Assembly: GCA_963798775.1 (NCBI GenBank)
Contig: CAWCUK010000002.1
Span: forward strand, 119,310 to 183,309
Reading direction: 5' to 3'
Length of the DNA stretch: 64,000 bases
From: CAWCUK01 sp963798775
GTDB lineage: Bacteria > Bacteroidota > Ignavibacteria > Ignavibacteriales > Ignavibacteriaceae
A program made the position numbers and the translations under genes. The notes beneath the pieces are model-generated. The model made no database searches. It saw only the letters and a program-made list of their open reading frames with translations, and was not told the origin of the DNA. Shown here piece after piece: positions 20,101-30,091 of the stretch. The stretch's first letter is position 1, and each line of letters starts with the position of its first letter.

Positions 20101-23100
20101 TGGGGCGACAGAAAAAAAGTTGCCAAAGCCGATGAGCAAGTAACGGTGATGGATTATGTATTTATGCCGGATACACCCGGAACATACAATTATAATTCTA
20201 AATTAAGAGATAAAGCAAAATCCTGGGGCGGAATAATGAAACTTCTTTCTTCTACCGCAAGCAATTTAGTAGAAGAGAATGTAGAATATGTTGAGTTTTG
20301 GGTAAATGTTGCCGAAGCTCCTCAAAACGCTAAACTTTATCTTGATTTAGGACGAATAAGCGAAGATGTAATTCCAAACGGAAAATTAGATTCGGAGGAT
20401 AAAGAACCGAGAAATGACGCAATCGATCAAGGAGAAGATACCGGTATTGACGGACTTACCGATGACCAGGAAAGAGCTAAATACGGAAGCCAAAAAGCGG
20501 ATCCTAGCGGGGATAATTTTGCTTTTACCAATAGCGCTAATCATAATTTGATCGATTATTTCAATATAAACGGAACCGAAGGAAACGCCGTTTTAACCGA
20601 TATTGGAAGAATTCCCGATACCGAAGATTTAAACAGAAACGGTTCGGTTGATCTTGTAAACAGCTATTTCCGTTATGAGATTCCGCTTGATACAAATAGA
20701 GCTACCAATCCTTATATTGCCGGCGGCGGCGATAATGCCGGATGGTATTTAATAAGAGTTCCTCTAAAAGACACACTTACTAAAGTGGGACAGCCAAGTT
20801 TTACCAATGTTGAATTTATCAGGATGTTCTTAAACGGCGATTCTAGTTTAGTTCATTTAAGATTTGCTGAATTTAATTTAGTGGGAAGCCAGTGGCAGAA
20901 AGTTTTGCCGCAAGATTCTGTAATGTCTGTTTCTGTTATTAACGTTGAAGATAATCCTAATTATACAAGCCCTCCGGGAGTTTTTCAGGAAAGAGATAGA
21001 AGCCGTCCCGATGAAAATATTTATAGAAATGAACAATCTTTAAACTTAATTATTAAAGATCTTCCTCCCGGTGAAGGAAGGGAGGCGGTTAAATATTTAT
21101 ATAAACCGCTGGATGTATTCAACTATAAAGAAATGAAGTTATTTATTCACGGCGATGAGTACACCGGGCCGGGTTCGGTTTCTTCTTCACCCTCTGATAC
21201 AAATAGTACAATACGTTCCGAAGTTTATTTCAGGTTCGGCGGCGATACAAATAACTTTTATGAATATAGGCAGCCGGTAGTCTCAGGCTGGAATGAGATC
21301 AGTATTAAATTTAGCGAACTTACCGCAATAAAGCAGGCCAGAGACTCGGCTAATGTAGTAGTCCGCGTACCTGTTCCCGGAAGACCCGGACATTTTTACG
21401 CCGTAAAAGGAAATCCCACACTTACTTCGGTTAAATTTTTAACTGTAGGAATTAATAATATTACAAGCAGCACTTCACCGGAAAATTTGTCGGGAGAAGT
21501 GTGGGTTAACGAATTGAGAGTGGTTGGAGCGGATGATTCTCCGGGCTGGGCGTACAGTTTTGCTTCCCAATTAAAAATGGCAGATCTCCTTACGGTTAAT
21601 TTTAACATGAGCCAAACCAATCCTTATTTCCATAAACTTTCCGATCGTTTCGGCTCACGTATAGAAGCAAGAAATTGGAGTGTTTCAGCGGATCTTGATG
21701 TTTTAAAACTTCTCCCTTTTAATATGAAGGAAAGCAATTTACGGCTTAATTATTCTCATACTGAATCTGTAGGAAAACCTCTTTATTTACCCGGGACAGA
21801 TATAAAAGTTGCTGAAGCTGCAAAGTTATCACTTCATAAAACCGCAGATCAAGTAATTTCGGAAACTCAATCTGTTAATATTTCCGATACATGGAATATT
21901 TCAAATATAAAACTTAGAATTCCTACAAATTTTTGGCTTATAAGAGATACGTTTAACTCATTAACATTCGGATTTACATATAATAAAACCTTCAGCAGAA
22001 GTCCTACTATTTTAAGCAATAGGGCTTGGCAATGGAATGCTACGGCAAATTACGCGCTTAATTTAAGTCCGGATAATTATTTCTATCCCGTTAATATTCC
22101 GGTTTTAGGTACCGTGGTTGCATTATTCAGCGATTACAGAAACGCGAAAGTTTACTACCTTCCGCAGATATTCAGCTTTAACGCATCCGCGAGAAGAAAC
22201 AGAAATATAAATACAACTCGCGACTATAATAATACTCCGTCAACTCAAACTATCTCTCGTGATTTTACAACATCACGCGGGTTCAGCTTTAACTGGAAAA
22301 TTACTGAAGGCGGGTTATTAAATTTAAGTACTAATTACAATGTAAATATAAATTCATCGTTAGCTTATTTAGAAACCGGTGCAAACGGACTGCAACGAAG
22401 AGAAAGCGCTATTTTTCATGATATTTTCTCAGGAGTATTTTTCGGCAAAGATTACAAATACCAGCAGTCGCTTGATTTTAGAACAAATCCAAAGCTGCCT
22501 ACTTTATGGGATATAAACAGATTCTTCAATATTACAGCCGGTTATTCGGCCTCATATCAATGGAATTATGATTTTCGCCAGGAAGATTTGGGAAGAAGCG
22601 CCGGATTTGCCGCAAAATCTACAGTAGGTTTAACATTAAGATGGAAAGCTTTAACCCAGCCATTATTTCAAGGAGACGAAGAAAACGCAGAACCAACGCA
22701 ACAACAGGGAGTCCGCTCCGGCGGCGGCAGAGGCAGAAGAAATTTTGAACAGCCTAATAATAATCAAGCTAATATAAATCTTCCTCCGAATGATACGACA
22801 AAATTAGCGGTTGATTCGCTGGCTTCAAATGATTCTACCGAAATCGCACAGCCGAAGAAAATGGTGCTTCAAAACGCTTTGAAGTTTTTCAAGAAAGTTG
22901 CTCGCGTATTGTTCTTCGATTATGAAACTATTTCATTTAATTTTTCAAATGATAATAGTTTAACAAAATCGGGAATTGCCGGTGAGGGAACAGGATTCAA
23001 GAATTTCTGGGGAATTACAAATCGTTCTTATAATGGCCCTAGCCGCGGCTTCATGTTAGGCTTAAGCGCTGATGTTGGAGCTCGTGCGGCAAAAGCAAAT

Positions 23101-24117
23101 TTGCAGGACGCATATTCACAAAAAAACGCTTTTGATTTTAAAACTTCCCGCCCGCTTTGGGAAGGCGCCAAAATAGATTTAACATGGAAAGTTTCCTGGA
23201 ATGTAAATAAAGTAACTACACTTACATCTGATGATAAGGGGAATGTTTCTATTTCTAATATTTCTTCTACCGGAACTTTAAATCGTTCTTTCTTTACCTT
23301 ACCGCCGGTTCTGTTGTTTAAGGTTTTTAACAGCGGAATTAAGAGAGTAAATGAACTTTACGATCCGAACAGCGATAATCCGCAGGAAAGTTTATCTAAC
23401 GCTTTTGTAAAAGGATTTGAGAGCCTTCCGCTTTTATCCAGGTTAGGATTTTTAAATGATGTTGCTAAATATATTCCAAGGCCTAACTGGAGAATTAGCT
23501 GGGATGGATTGGAAAACTTCTTCTTATTCAAAGCATTCGCAACACGAGTAAGTTTAGATCATGCATATACTTCAGGATATAGTGAAGGCTGGAAAATAAA
23601 TCCGGACGGAAATAAAGAAGTTCAAACGCAAAAAATAGATTATGCTTTTTCTCCTTTAGTCGGGTTAAATTTTACATTCGGCAAATTATGGGGCGGAAAT
23701 TTAATTAGCAGCGTTAAATATTCCGTTCGTTCCGGTTATGATCTGGGTACTTCAACTTCGAATGTTACAGAATCTTATTCAAAAGATATCGGTATTACAG
23801 CCGGATATTCTAAATCGGGATTTGAATTGCCTTTATTCGGTATTTCACTTAAAAATGATATTGAATTCAGTTTATCTTATACAAACCAAAAAACCTCAAC
23901 AATTGTTTATAACATGACGCAATTCACCGAATCCGGAACACCGCAGGACGGAACAACAAGAGTAACACTGGAACCGCGTGTGAAGTATACTATTAGTTCA
24001 AAAGTAACTCTTTCAATTTTTTACAGAAGATCAACAGTTGAACCGGAAGGAGCTGCAAGAATTCCTCCTACAACAACAAATGAGGCCGGATTGGATGTAC
24101 ATATTTCTATTCAATAA
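17186..24117 (+). CDS. sprA: SprA/Sov-type T9SS outer-membrane translocon, two +1 frameshifts
   Basis: Giant outer-membrane beta-barrel that forms the type IX secretion channel. Rebuilt length is about 2310 residues, as expected for SprA. ATG 17186 begins a signal peptide (MRLSTLVFILLINSSQ). An extra base between about 17222 and 17249, probably in TACTGGACTG, then shifts into the frame starting RYYSGLAKLHLKEE. A second extra base, one T of 17506+1000 (18506-18508), joins YRPL to YFERYYSNATPDIDP. The main frame then runs unbroken to 24117. SprA-type features are repeated PSVGVLSIFGEPKISLKIGG-like and DYVVDYNIGQLTI segments and long runs of amphipathic beta strands. The porX gene follows. Frame breaks at TT/TTT and GG suggest sequence error. 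Part of the first 20 residues is a reconstruction. Confidence 0.88.
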
Positions 24118-24238
24118 GGGAACATTGAATAAAAATGTAAGTCTTAAAGAGAGCGTGATCATTTGAAAATACAGCGGTACAGCTATTATTTATAATTTAG
24201 TTTTCCGTTCTTTTTATCAAAAAGAAAAAAGGAATTTT

Positions 24239-25804
24239 ATGAAAGCAAATATTTTATGGGTGGATGATGAAATTGATTTACTTCGTTCACATATAATTTT
24301 TTTAAGCGAAAAAGGTTTTGATGTTGATACTGTAACTAACGGCGAAGATGCTGTTTCTTCGGTAAAAGAAAAATCGTACGATCTAATTTTTTTAGATGAA
24401 ATGATGGCCGGGATGGGCGGATTGGAAACTCTCGGACAAATAAAAGAAATAAATCCGAACATTCCTGTTGTAATGGTAACAAAGAGTGAAGAAGAAGCTC
24501 TGATGGATGAGGCAATCGGCGGAAAAATAAGAGATTATCTTATTAAACCGGTAAACCCGAGCCAAGTGCTTCTTGTTTGTAAAAAAATTCTTGAAGGAAA
24601 AAGAATTTCCGGACAATACGCCGCAAAAGATTACCTGCAGGATTTTAACACTATTTCTCAAGCTTTAATGAATAATCTTGATTTTGCCGAATGGATGGAA
24701 ATTTATCTTAAGTTAGTAAATTGGGAGATTGAACTTGATTCACATTCTGAAATAGATTTGCGGCAATCGCTGAATGAACAAAAAAAGGAAGGGAATAAGG
24801 AGTTTTCCAAATTTGTTGAGAAAAATTATAAAACATGGATAAATACTCCCGGTGATATTGATACACCGATTCTGACTCCCGACATTGTTAATAAATATGT
24901 TGTAAACCATGTGCGGGATGAAAAATCTTCTGTTTTCTTTTTTGTATTGGATTGCCTCCGTTTAGATCAGTGGCTTATAATGGAAAAACATCTTTTGGAT
25001 TATTTTAAAATTGAAAAAGATTATTATTATTCAATACTACCTACCGCTACTCCTTACGCGCGAAATTCATTATTCAGCGGATTGTATCCTTCAGAAATAG
25101 AAAAATATTATCCTGATTTATGGTCGTCCGGAAATGACGACGAAAGAAGCATGAATAAATATGAGAAGGAGCTGCTGCAGCTTTTATTAGATAGAAAAAA
25201 AATTAAACTAAGAAATGAATTAAAATATATAAAAATCATAGATCCGGAAGTCGGAAGAAATTTTGAGCAAAATATTTTATCTTATCAAAATACACATTTA
25301 ACTGCAGTAGTAGTAAATTTTCTGGATATGATTGCTCACGGTAGAAGTGATTCGGATCTTTTAAAAGAAATCGCTCCGGATGAACCAGCTTATAGATCAT
25401 TGACAAATACTTGGTTCACTCATTCATCATTACTTTCTACTTTGAAAACTCTTTCAAAAATTAAGAACGTAAAAATTGTAATAACAACGGATCACGGAAG
25501 TATAAGATCTTTAAGAGGAGCAAAAGTATTGGGGGATAAAGAAGCATCAACTAATTTAAGATTCAAATACGGAAGAAATCTTAAAGTAGATGATAAACAC
25601 GCCATTTATATTAAAAATCCAGACGAATATAAGCTGCCGAAACGCGGTGTTACAATAAATTATATTATAGCCAAAGAAGATTATTATTTTGTTTATCCTA
25701 CAGATTATCATAAATATTTAACTTATTACAAAGATACTTTTCAGCATGGGGGAATATCTATGGAAGAAATGATTTTACCAATTATAACAATGGAACCAAA
25801 ATAA
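24239..25804 (+). CDS. porX: PorX response regulator with PglZ phosphodiesterase domain
   Basis: Response regulator of the T9SS, 521 residues. The receiver domain (1-120) has ILWVDDEID, phosphoacceptor aspartate in LIFLDEMM, and the conserved lysine in YLIKPVNP. A helical linker leads to a PglZ alkaline-phosphatase-superfamily domain. Its metal and catalytic motifs are VLDCLRLDQW, TATPYARNSLFSG (catalytic threonine), VNFLDMIAHGR, ITTDHGS and FQHGGISMEEM. PorX works with the sensor PorY and an ECF sigma factor to control T9SS genes in Porphyromonas and has oligonucleotide-cleaving activity there. A good ribosome site (AAAGGA) precedes the ATG. Its place directly after sprA supports the role. 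No porY is in the window. Confidence 0.93.
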   Translation: MKANILWVDDEIDLLRSHIIFLSEKGFDVDTVTNGEDAVSSVKEKSYDLIFLDEMMAGMGGLETLGQIKEINPNIPVVMVTKSEEEALMDEAIGGKIRDYLIKPVNPSQVLLVCKKILEGKRISGQYAAKDYLQDFNTISQALMNNLDFAEWMEIYLKLVNWEIELDSHSEIDLRQSLNEQKKEGNKEFSKFVEKNYKTWINTPGDIDTPILTPDIVNKYVVNHVRDEKSSVFFFVLDCLRLDQWLIMEKHLLDYFKIEKDYYYSILPTATPYARNSLFSGLYPSEIEKYYPDLWSSGNDDERSMNKYEKELLQLLLDRKKIKLRNELKYIKIIDPEVGRNFEQNILSYQNTHLTAVVVNFLDMIAHGRSDSDLLKEIAPDEPAYRSLTNTWFTHSSLLSTLKTLSKIKNVKIVITTDHGSIRSLRGAKVLGDKEASTNLRFKYGRNLKVDDKHAIYIKNPDEYKLPKRGVTINYIIAKEDYYFVYPTDYHKYLTYYKDTFQHGGISMEEMILPIITMEPK

Positions 25805-25807
25805 ACT

Positions 25808-26236
25808 GTGGAATTTCCTTATCATCAAAAAGTATATACTGAAGAAGAAACAAAAAATTTAGCCGAAGAATTAGCAGCGGGCTTAAAACCGGGTGATTTA
25901 GTTATTCTGAACGGAAATTTAGGAGCCGGCAAAACTTTTTTTGTAAAACAGGTAGGTAATTTTTTTAAAACCGAAAATGTAAATAGTCCTACTTTTGCTT
26001 TAGTAAATCAATATGAGGGAAAAATTAAAATATACCATTTTGATTTTTACAGAATAAATAAACCGGTAGAACTTTTTGATATCGGTTTTAACGATTATTT
26101 AAATGATGAGGAAGCGGTTACATTTATTGAATGGGGAAATTTAATGGAAGAAATTCTTCCTAAAAGCAGGATTGAAATTGAGATAAAATTAAATGATGAT
26201 TTCAGCCGCGACTTTTTTATAGAAAAACTAAATTGA
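25808..26236 (+). CDS. tsaE: tRNA t6A biosynthesis ATPase TsaE
   Basis: ATPase partner of the TsaBDE complex that makes N6-threonylcarbamoyladenosine at position 37 of ANN-decoding tRNAs. The Walker A motif GNLGAGKTFFVK is near residue 38, followed by SPTFALVNQYEG, HFDFYRI and EWGNLMEE, all family features. Length 142 is typical. It starts with GTG three bases after the porX stop and overlaps the tsaB frame, so the genes are a tight operon. Confidence 0.94.
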   Translation: MEFPYHQKVYTEEETKNLAEELAAGLKPGDLVILNGNLGAGKTFFVKQVGNFFKTENVNSPTFALVNQYEGKIKIYHFDFYRINKPVELFDIGFNDYLNDEEAVTFIEWGNLMEEILPKSRIEIEIKLNDDFSRDFFIEKLN

Positions 26237-26241
26237 AAACT

Positions 26242-26904
26242 ATGTTAGAAGAATTGAAACCAATTTTAGCAGTGGAAACTTCTGAAAGCCTTTGCGGCGC
26301 GTGTATTTATTATTCTGATAGAAAATATTTTGAGGCAAATATTCATCTTAAAAATTCTCATGCCGAAAAACTTTTTGAAGGAATTGATTTTGTTATTCGA
26401 GAATCGAATGTTGAAACTTCAGAACTCGGAGCAATTGCGGTATCAGCCGGACCGGGTTCCTTTACCGGTTTAAGAATAGGAATGTCGGCCGTTAAAGGTA
26501 TTGCTTTCGGAACTTCCCTTCCTGTAATTCCGGTTCCTACTTTTGAAGCTATCGCGCTGCAGGTATCGGAATACCTTCCTGAAAAAACACAATTTATTGT
26601 AGCAACTAAAGTTAACTCCGAAGAGATTTATTATGCTAAGTTTCAAGTTATGTTGAATAATTATATATTTGTGGAGAATCTTACAATTATAAGCAAAAAC
26701 GAACTTTTTGAAAAAAGTAAAAATTTTATTGTTTTCGGTAATATAAAAGACGCGAATCCGGATGCAAATATATTAACCGCTCCCAGTCCTAAATACATTG
26801 CTAAATGGGCAAAAATGTTCGGCGATAAATTACTTACTTATAATTATGATTATTTAGAACCGAATTATCTTAAAAATTTTATAATAAAGGAAAACAAGAA
26901 ATGA
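26242..26904 (+). CDS. tsaB: tRNA t6A biosynthesis protein TsaB
   Basis: Non-catalytic scaffold of the TsaBD heterodimer, of the ASKHA fold. ILAVETSES is the phosphate-1-like segment and VSAGPGSFTGLRIGMSAVKG is the diagnostic TsaB motif. About 220 residues. The frame is also open from TTG 26233, which overlaps the tsaE stop (TTGA); I favour ATG 26242, with no strong ribosome site for either. It overlaps the next gene by four bases (ATGA). Confidence 0.93.
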   Translation: MLEELKPILAVETSESLCGACIYYSDRKYFEANIHLKNSHAEKLFEGIDFVIRESNVETSELGAIAVSAGPGSFTGLRIGMSAVKGIAFGTSLPVIPVPTFEAIALQVSEYLPEKTQFIVATKVNSEEIYYAKFQVMLNNYIFVENLTIISKNELFEKSKNFIVFGNIKDANPDANILTAPSPKYIAKWAKMFGDKLLTYNYDYLEPNYLKNFIIKENKK

Positions 26905-27623
26905 TTAAGAAAATCTTAACTGTTATTGTTTTATTGTATTCCTTTAGCCTTGCGCAGGTTGTCCCTCCGCAAATTTCTGTGCAGAATAAGGAACACGATT
27001 TCGGTAATATTAAACAAGGTGATATTGTAACTTATGCTTTTACACTAACAAATAACGGCGGTGATCTTTTAAAGATTTCAGATATTAGAGCTTCCTGCGG
27101 ATGTACAGCCGCGAAACCGGATAAAGAAGAATTAGCGCCCGGTGAAACTACTTCATTAAATGTAAAATTTAATTCCGCTTATAAAATTGGGAAGCAGCAG
27201 AAGTACGTTTATATAAAATCGAATGATCCTGAAACTCCCGTTCTTAAACTTTCTATAACCGCGGATGTTGTTGATACTTCAGGAATGGATAATTCAGAAA
27301 CCGCGGGAGCAAAAATTTATTTTCCTCAAACAACTTATAATTTCGGCAAGGTTAAACAAGGTTCTGTTGTTGATCATACCTTTAAGTTCCGGAATAACGG
27401 AAAAGAAACTTTGGTCGTAAAAGATATCCAAACATCCTGCGGCTGTACCGCTGCTTTAATTAGCAATAAAGAAGTTAAACCCGGTGAAGACGGCACAATA
27501 AGAGTTGAGTTGGATACTACCGGAAAGGACGGTAAAATAAGCCGTACAGTTACTATTAGTTCTAATGATGTTAAAGACCCTAAACAAATAATTACAATTT
27601 TTGCAGACGTAACAAACGAATAA
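26901..27623 (+). CDS. Exported protein with two DUF1573 domains
   Basis: Periplasmic or surface protein, 240 residues. A signal peptide (1-18) is followed by two tandem DUF1573 Ig-like domains of about 100 residues. Each has the same pattern: HDFGNIKQGD then SCGCTAAKPDKEEL, and YNFGKVKQGS then SCGCTAALISNKEV. The paired cysteines in SCGCT are a family hallmark. Function is unknown; such domains are abundant in Bacteroidota. It overlaps tsaB by four bases and precedes accD by five, so it is probably co-transcribed. Confidence 0.88.
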   Translation: MIKKILTVIVLLYSFSLAQVVPPQISVQNKEHDFGNIKQGDIVTYAFTLTNNGGDLLKISDIRASCGCTAAKPDKEELAPGETTSLNVKFNSAYKIGKQQKYVYIKSNDPETPVLKLSITADVVDTSGMDNSETAGAKIYFPQTTYNFGKVKQGSVVDHTFKFRNNGKETLVVKDIQTSCGCTAALISNKEVKPGEDGTIRVELDTTGKDGKISRTVTISSNDVKDPKQIITIFADVTNE

Positions 27624-27628
27624 AAATA

Positions 27629-28468
27629 ATGGCTTGGTTTAAAAGATCGAAAGAAAATATTTCCCCAGAATCTCAAAAAAAAGAATTACCTGACGGCTTA
27701 TGGGAAAAGTGTCCTAGCTGCAGTGAAATTATTCATAAAAAACAGCTTGAAACAAATTTATGGACGTGCTTAAAATGCGGATATCATTTTAGGATCGGCA
27801 GTAATGAATATATTAATATTCTGCTTGATAACGGCAGTTTTAAAGAAACTGATAAAAAAATGAAATCGGCCGACCCATTAGGTTTTGTTGATTCAAAAAA
27901 ATATACCGATAGAATACAGGAAACAATTAAGAAAGTCGGATTAAATGATGCCGTTAAAACCGGCACCGGAAAATTAAACGGGATGGACGTTGCGTTAGGC
28001 TGTATGGATTTTAAATTCATTGGCGGAAGCATGGGCTCCGTTGTGGGAGAAAAATTAGCAAGATTAATCGACCGAGCTTATAAAAGCAAAATACCTTTGA
28101 TAATAGTTTCAGCCAGCGGCGGCGCGCGAATGATGGAAGGCGCGTTTTCTTTAATGCAAATGGCAAAAACTTCCGCTAGATTAGCAAGATTAGCCGAAGC
28201 AAAAGTTCCTTATATTTCCGTACTCACCGATCCTACTACCGGCGGAACAACAGCTAGTTACGCTATGTTGGGAGATATTCATATTGCGGAACCGAAAGCG
28301 TTAATCGGCTTTGCCGGCCCGCGAGTAATAAAGCAAACTATTGGTAAAGATTTGCCGGAAGGATTTCAAAGATCTGAATTTTTACTTGAACAAGGTTTTG
28401 TTGATATTGTTTCTCCCAGAAAAGAACTGAAGAATAATATATTTAATGTTTTAACCTTATTAAGCTGA
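27629..28468 (+). CDS. accD: Acetyl-CoA carboxylase carboxyltransferase subunit beta
   Basis: Zinc-binding beta subunit of the carboxyltransferase that makes malonyl-CoA for fatty-acid synthesis. The four-cysteine zinc ribbon CPSC-(x17)-CLKC is at residues 30-54. The crotonase fold carries SASGGARMMEGAFSLMQMAK and DPTTGGTTASYAMLGD, and GFAGPRVIKQTIGKDLPEGF near the end. Length 279 is typical. It sits five bases after the DUF1573 gene and just before panC. The biotin ligase birA lies 1.6 kb away on the other strand. Confidence 0.96.
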   Translation: MAWFKRSKENISPESQKKELPDGLWEKCPSCSEIIHKKQLETNLWTCLKCGYHFRIGSNEYINILLDNGSFKETDKKMKSADPLGFVDSKKYTDRIQETIKKVGLNDAVKTGTGKLNGMDVALGCMDFKFIGGSMGSVVGEKLARLIDRAYKSKIPLIIVSASGGARMMEGAFSLMQMAKTSARLARLAEAKVPYISVLTDPTTGGTTASYAMLGDIHIAEPKALIGFAGPRVIKQTIGKDLPEGFQRSEFLLEQGFVDIVSPRKELKNNIFNVLTLLS

Positions 28469-28476
28469 GGTAAATC

Positions 28477-29327
28477 ATCAAAATTATTTCTACCGTTGAA
28501 GCGATTCATCAAATTTCCCGCCGTTTAAAAGAGAAGGAAAAACTATAGGTTTAGTTCCAACAATGGGGTATCTGCATGAAGGCCATGTTTCCCTTGTGAA
28601 AAAATCTAAACAAAACTGCGATATTACAGTTGTTTCCTTATTTGTAAATCCTACTCAATTTGCTCCTAATGAAGATCTAATAAATTATCCGCGCGATTTT
28701 GAAAGAGATAAAAATCTTTTAGAAGAAAATGAAGTTGATTATCTTTTTGCGCCGACTGTTGAACAAATTTATCCACCGGGGTTCAAAACTTTTGTTGAAG
28801 TTAATGAAATTACAAAAATTTTGGAAGGTGAATTTAGGCCGACACATTTTAAAGGCGTAACTACTGTGGTCTCAATTTTATTTAATTGTGTAAAACCGGA
28901 TTTTGCGTATTTCGGACAGAAAGATGCTCAGCAGGTAACTGTTTTAAAACAAATGGTTAAGGACTTAAAATTTGATATTGAAATTGGAGTCTGTCCAATT
29001 GTTAGAGAAGCAGACGGGTTAGCGATGAGTTCGCGCAACGTCTATCTTCAAAATAAAGAAAGAGAAGATGCGCTTATTTTAAGTAAATCTTTAAATCTGG
29101 CAAGAGAAATGATTCAGAACGGGGAAAGGAATTCAGAGAAAATTATTTCATCTATGAAAAAATTATTAAACGGAATTCCGGCTTCAAATTTAGATTATGT
29201 GAAAATAGTTGATGCTGAATCATTTACGGAAATTGATGAACTTAAAACGGGAACAGAATATTATATTTTAGTAGCCTGTAGAATAGGGAAGACAAGACTT
29301 ATTGATAATCTTTTGATACAATTATAA
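28477..29327 (+). CDS. panC: Pantothenate synthetase, -1 frame break and ATC at the start position
   Basis: Ligates pantoate and beta-alanine using ATP. The main frame carries PTMGYLHEGH (HIGH-like ATP motif), FVNPTQF, GQKDAQQ and SSRNVYL. Upstream, a second frame supplies the normal N-terminus KIISTVEAIHQISRRLK. The two join as RRLKREGKTIGLVPTMG if one A is added to the AAAA run at 28527-28530. Read literally, the first frame stops at 28548 after 23 codons. The codon where ATG is expected is ATC (28477-28479), although GAGG is spaced correctly upstream; this may be a second base error or a real non-ATG start. Without the upstream part, the first ATG (28563) would cut off the first strand and helix. 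Its 3' end overlaps the convergent coaX by six bases. Confidence 0.88.
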
Positions 29328-30086
29328 ATTCATATTTTTATCCCAAACAGCTTTTATTCCGTGCAACACCAAACCTTCCACATACTTATAATTCATTTTT
29401 AAATGCGGCAAAATAGCCTTTGCGTTTCCGCCTGTTACATAAATATTAATTTTACCCGCGCTTCTTTCGGTTTGTAAAAAATTTACCGCGGTTTCAATTA
29501 ATCCTACGCACGAATTTATTACACCGCTTGCTATTGAAGATTTTGTAGTCTTTCCAATTAATCCATTATAATTTCCTGTTTCTACAATTGGAAGCTGAGC
29601 CGTATTTAAGTTTAATGTTTGAAACATCATTTTTATTCCCGGTGCTATAATTCCGCCGGAAAATTTACCCGGATATTCAATAAAATTTACAGTTGTAGCC
29701 GTACCAAAATCTATTGTGAGAATTTGAGTTTTTTCATTGTAACCGGATAGATCATTCTTATTTCTGAATATTTTAAAAGCGCCTTCACATGCGCATAACC
29801 GGTCAATACCGAGTGTTTCAAAGGATTCGTATTCAACTTTTAAATTAAATTTGCAAAATTTATTTATAACAAACGGTTCAAGATTAAATTTTTCCCGACA
29901 AATAGTTTTAAAGGCTTCCAATTTTGCCGGAACTACTGAGGAAACTGCTACTGATTTATAAGTTGTTTTTTGAAGATAATAGAAGATTTCAGAAGGATCG
30001 GTAAAAAGATGGAATTCCTCAAGACTTTCATCATGAAAAATTCCCGTTTTTATATTTGAATTCCCAATATCTACAGCTAATAACAT
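29322..30086 (-). CDS. coaX: Type III pantothenate kinase
   Basis: Phosphorylates pantothenate, the first committed step of coenzyme A synthesis. Type III signatures are visible: LLAVDIGNSNIKTGIF (1-17), GIDRLCACEGA and TIDFGTATTVNF, with GGIIAPGIKMMF and VTGGNA. Length 254. It lies five bases after birA and ends against panC, the preceding enzyme of the pathway, so the two steps are neighbours though divergently placed. Confidence 0.95.
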   Translation of the reverse strand: MLLAVDIGNSNIKTGIFHDESLEEFHLFTDPSEIFYYLQKTTYKSVAVSSVVPAKLEAFKTICREKFNLEPFVINKFCKFNLKVEYESFETLGIDRLCACEGAFKIFRNKNDLSGYNEKTQILTIDFGTATTVNFIEYPGKFSGGIIAPGIKMMFQTLNLNTAQLPIVETGNYNGLIGKTTKSSIASGVINSCVGLIETAVNFLQTERSAGKINIYVTGGNAKAILPHLKMNYKYVEGLVLHGIKAVWDKNMNL

Positions 30087-30091
30087 AATAA

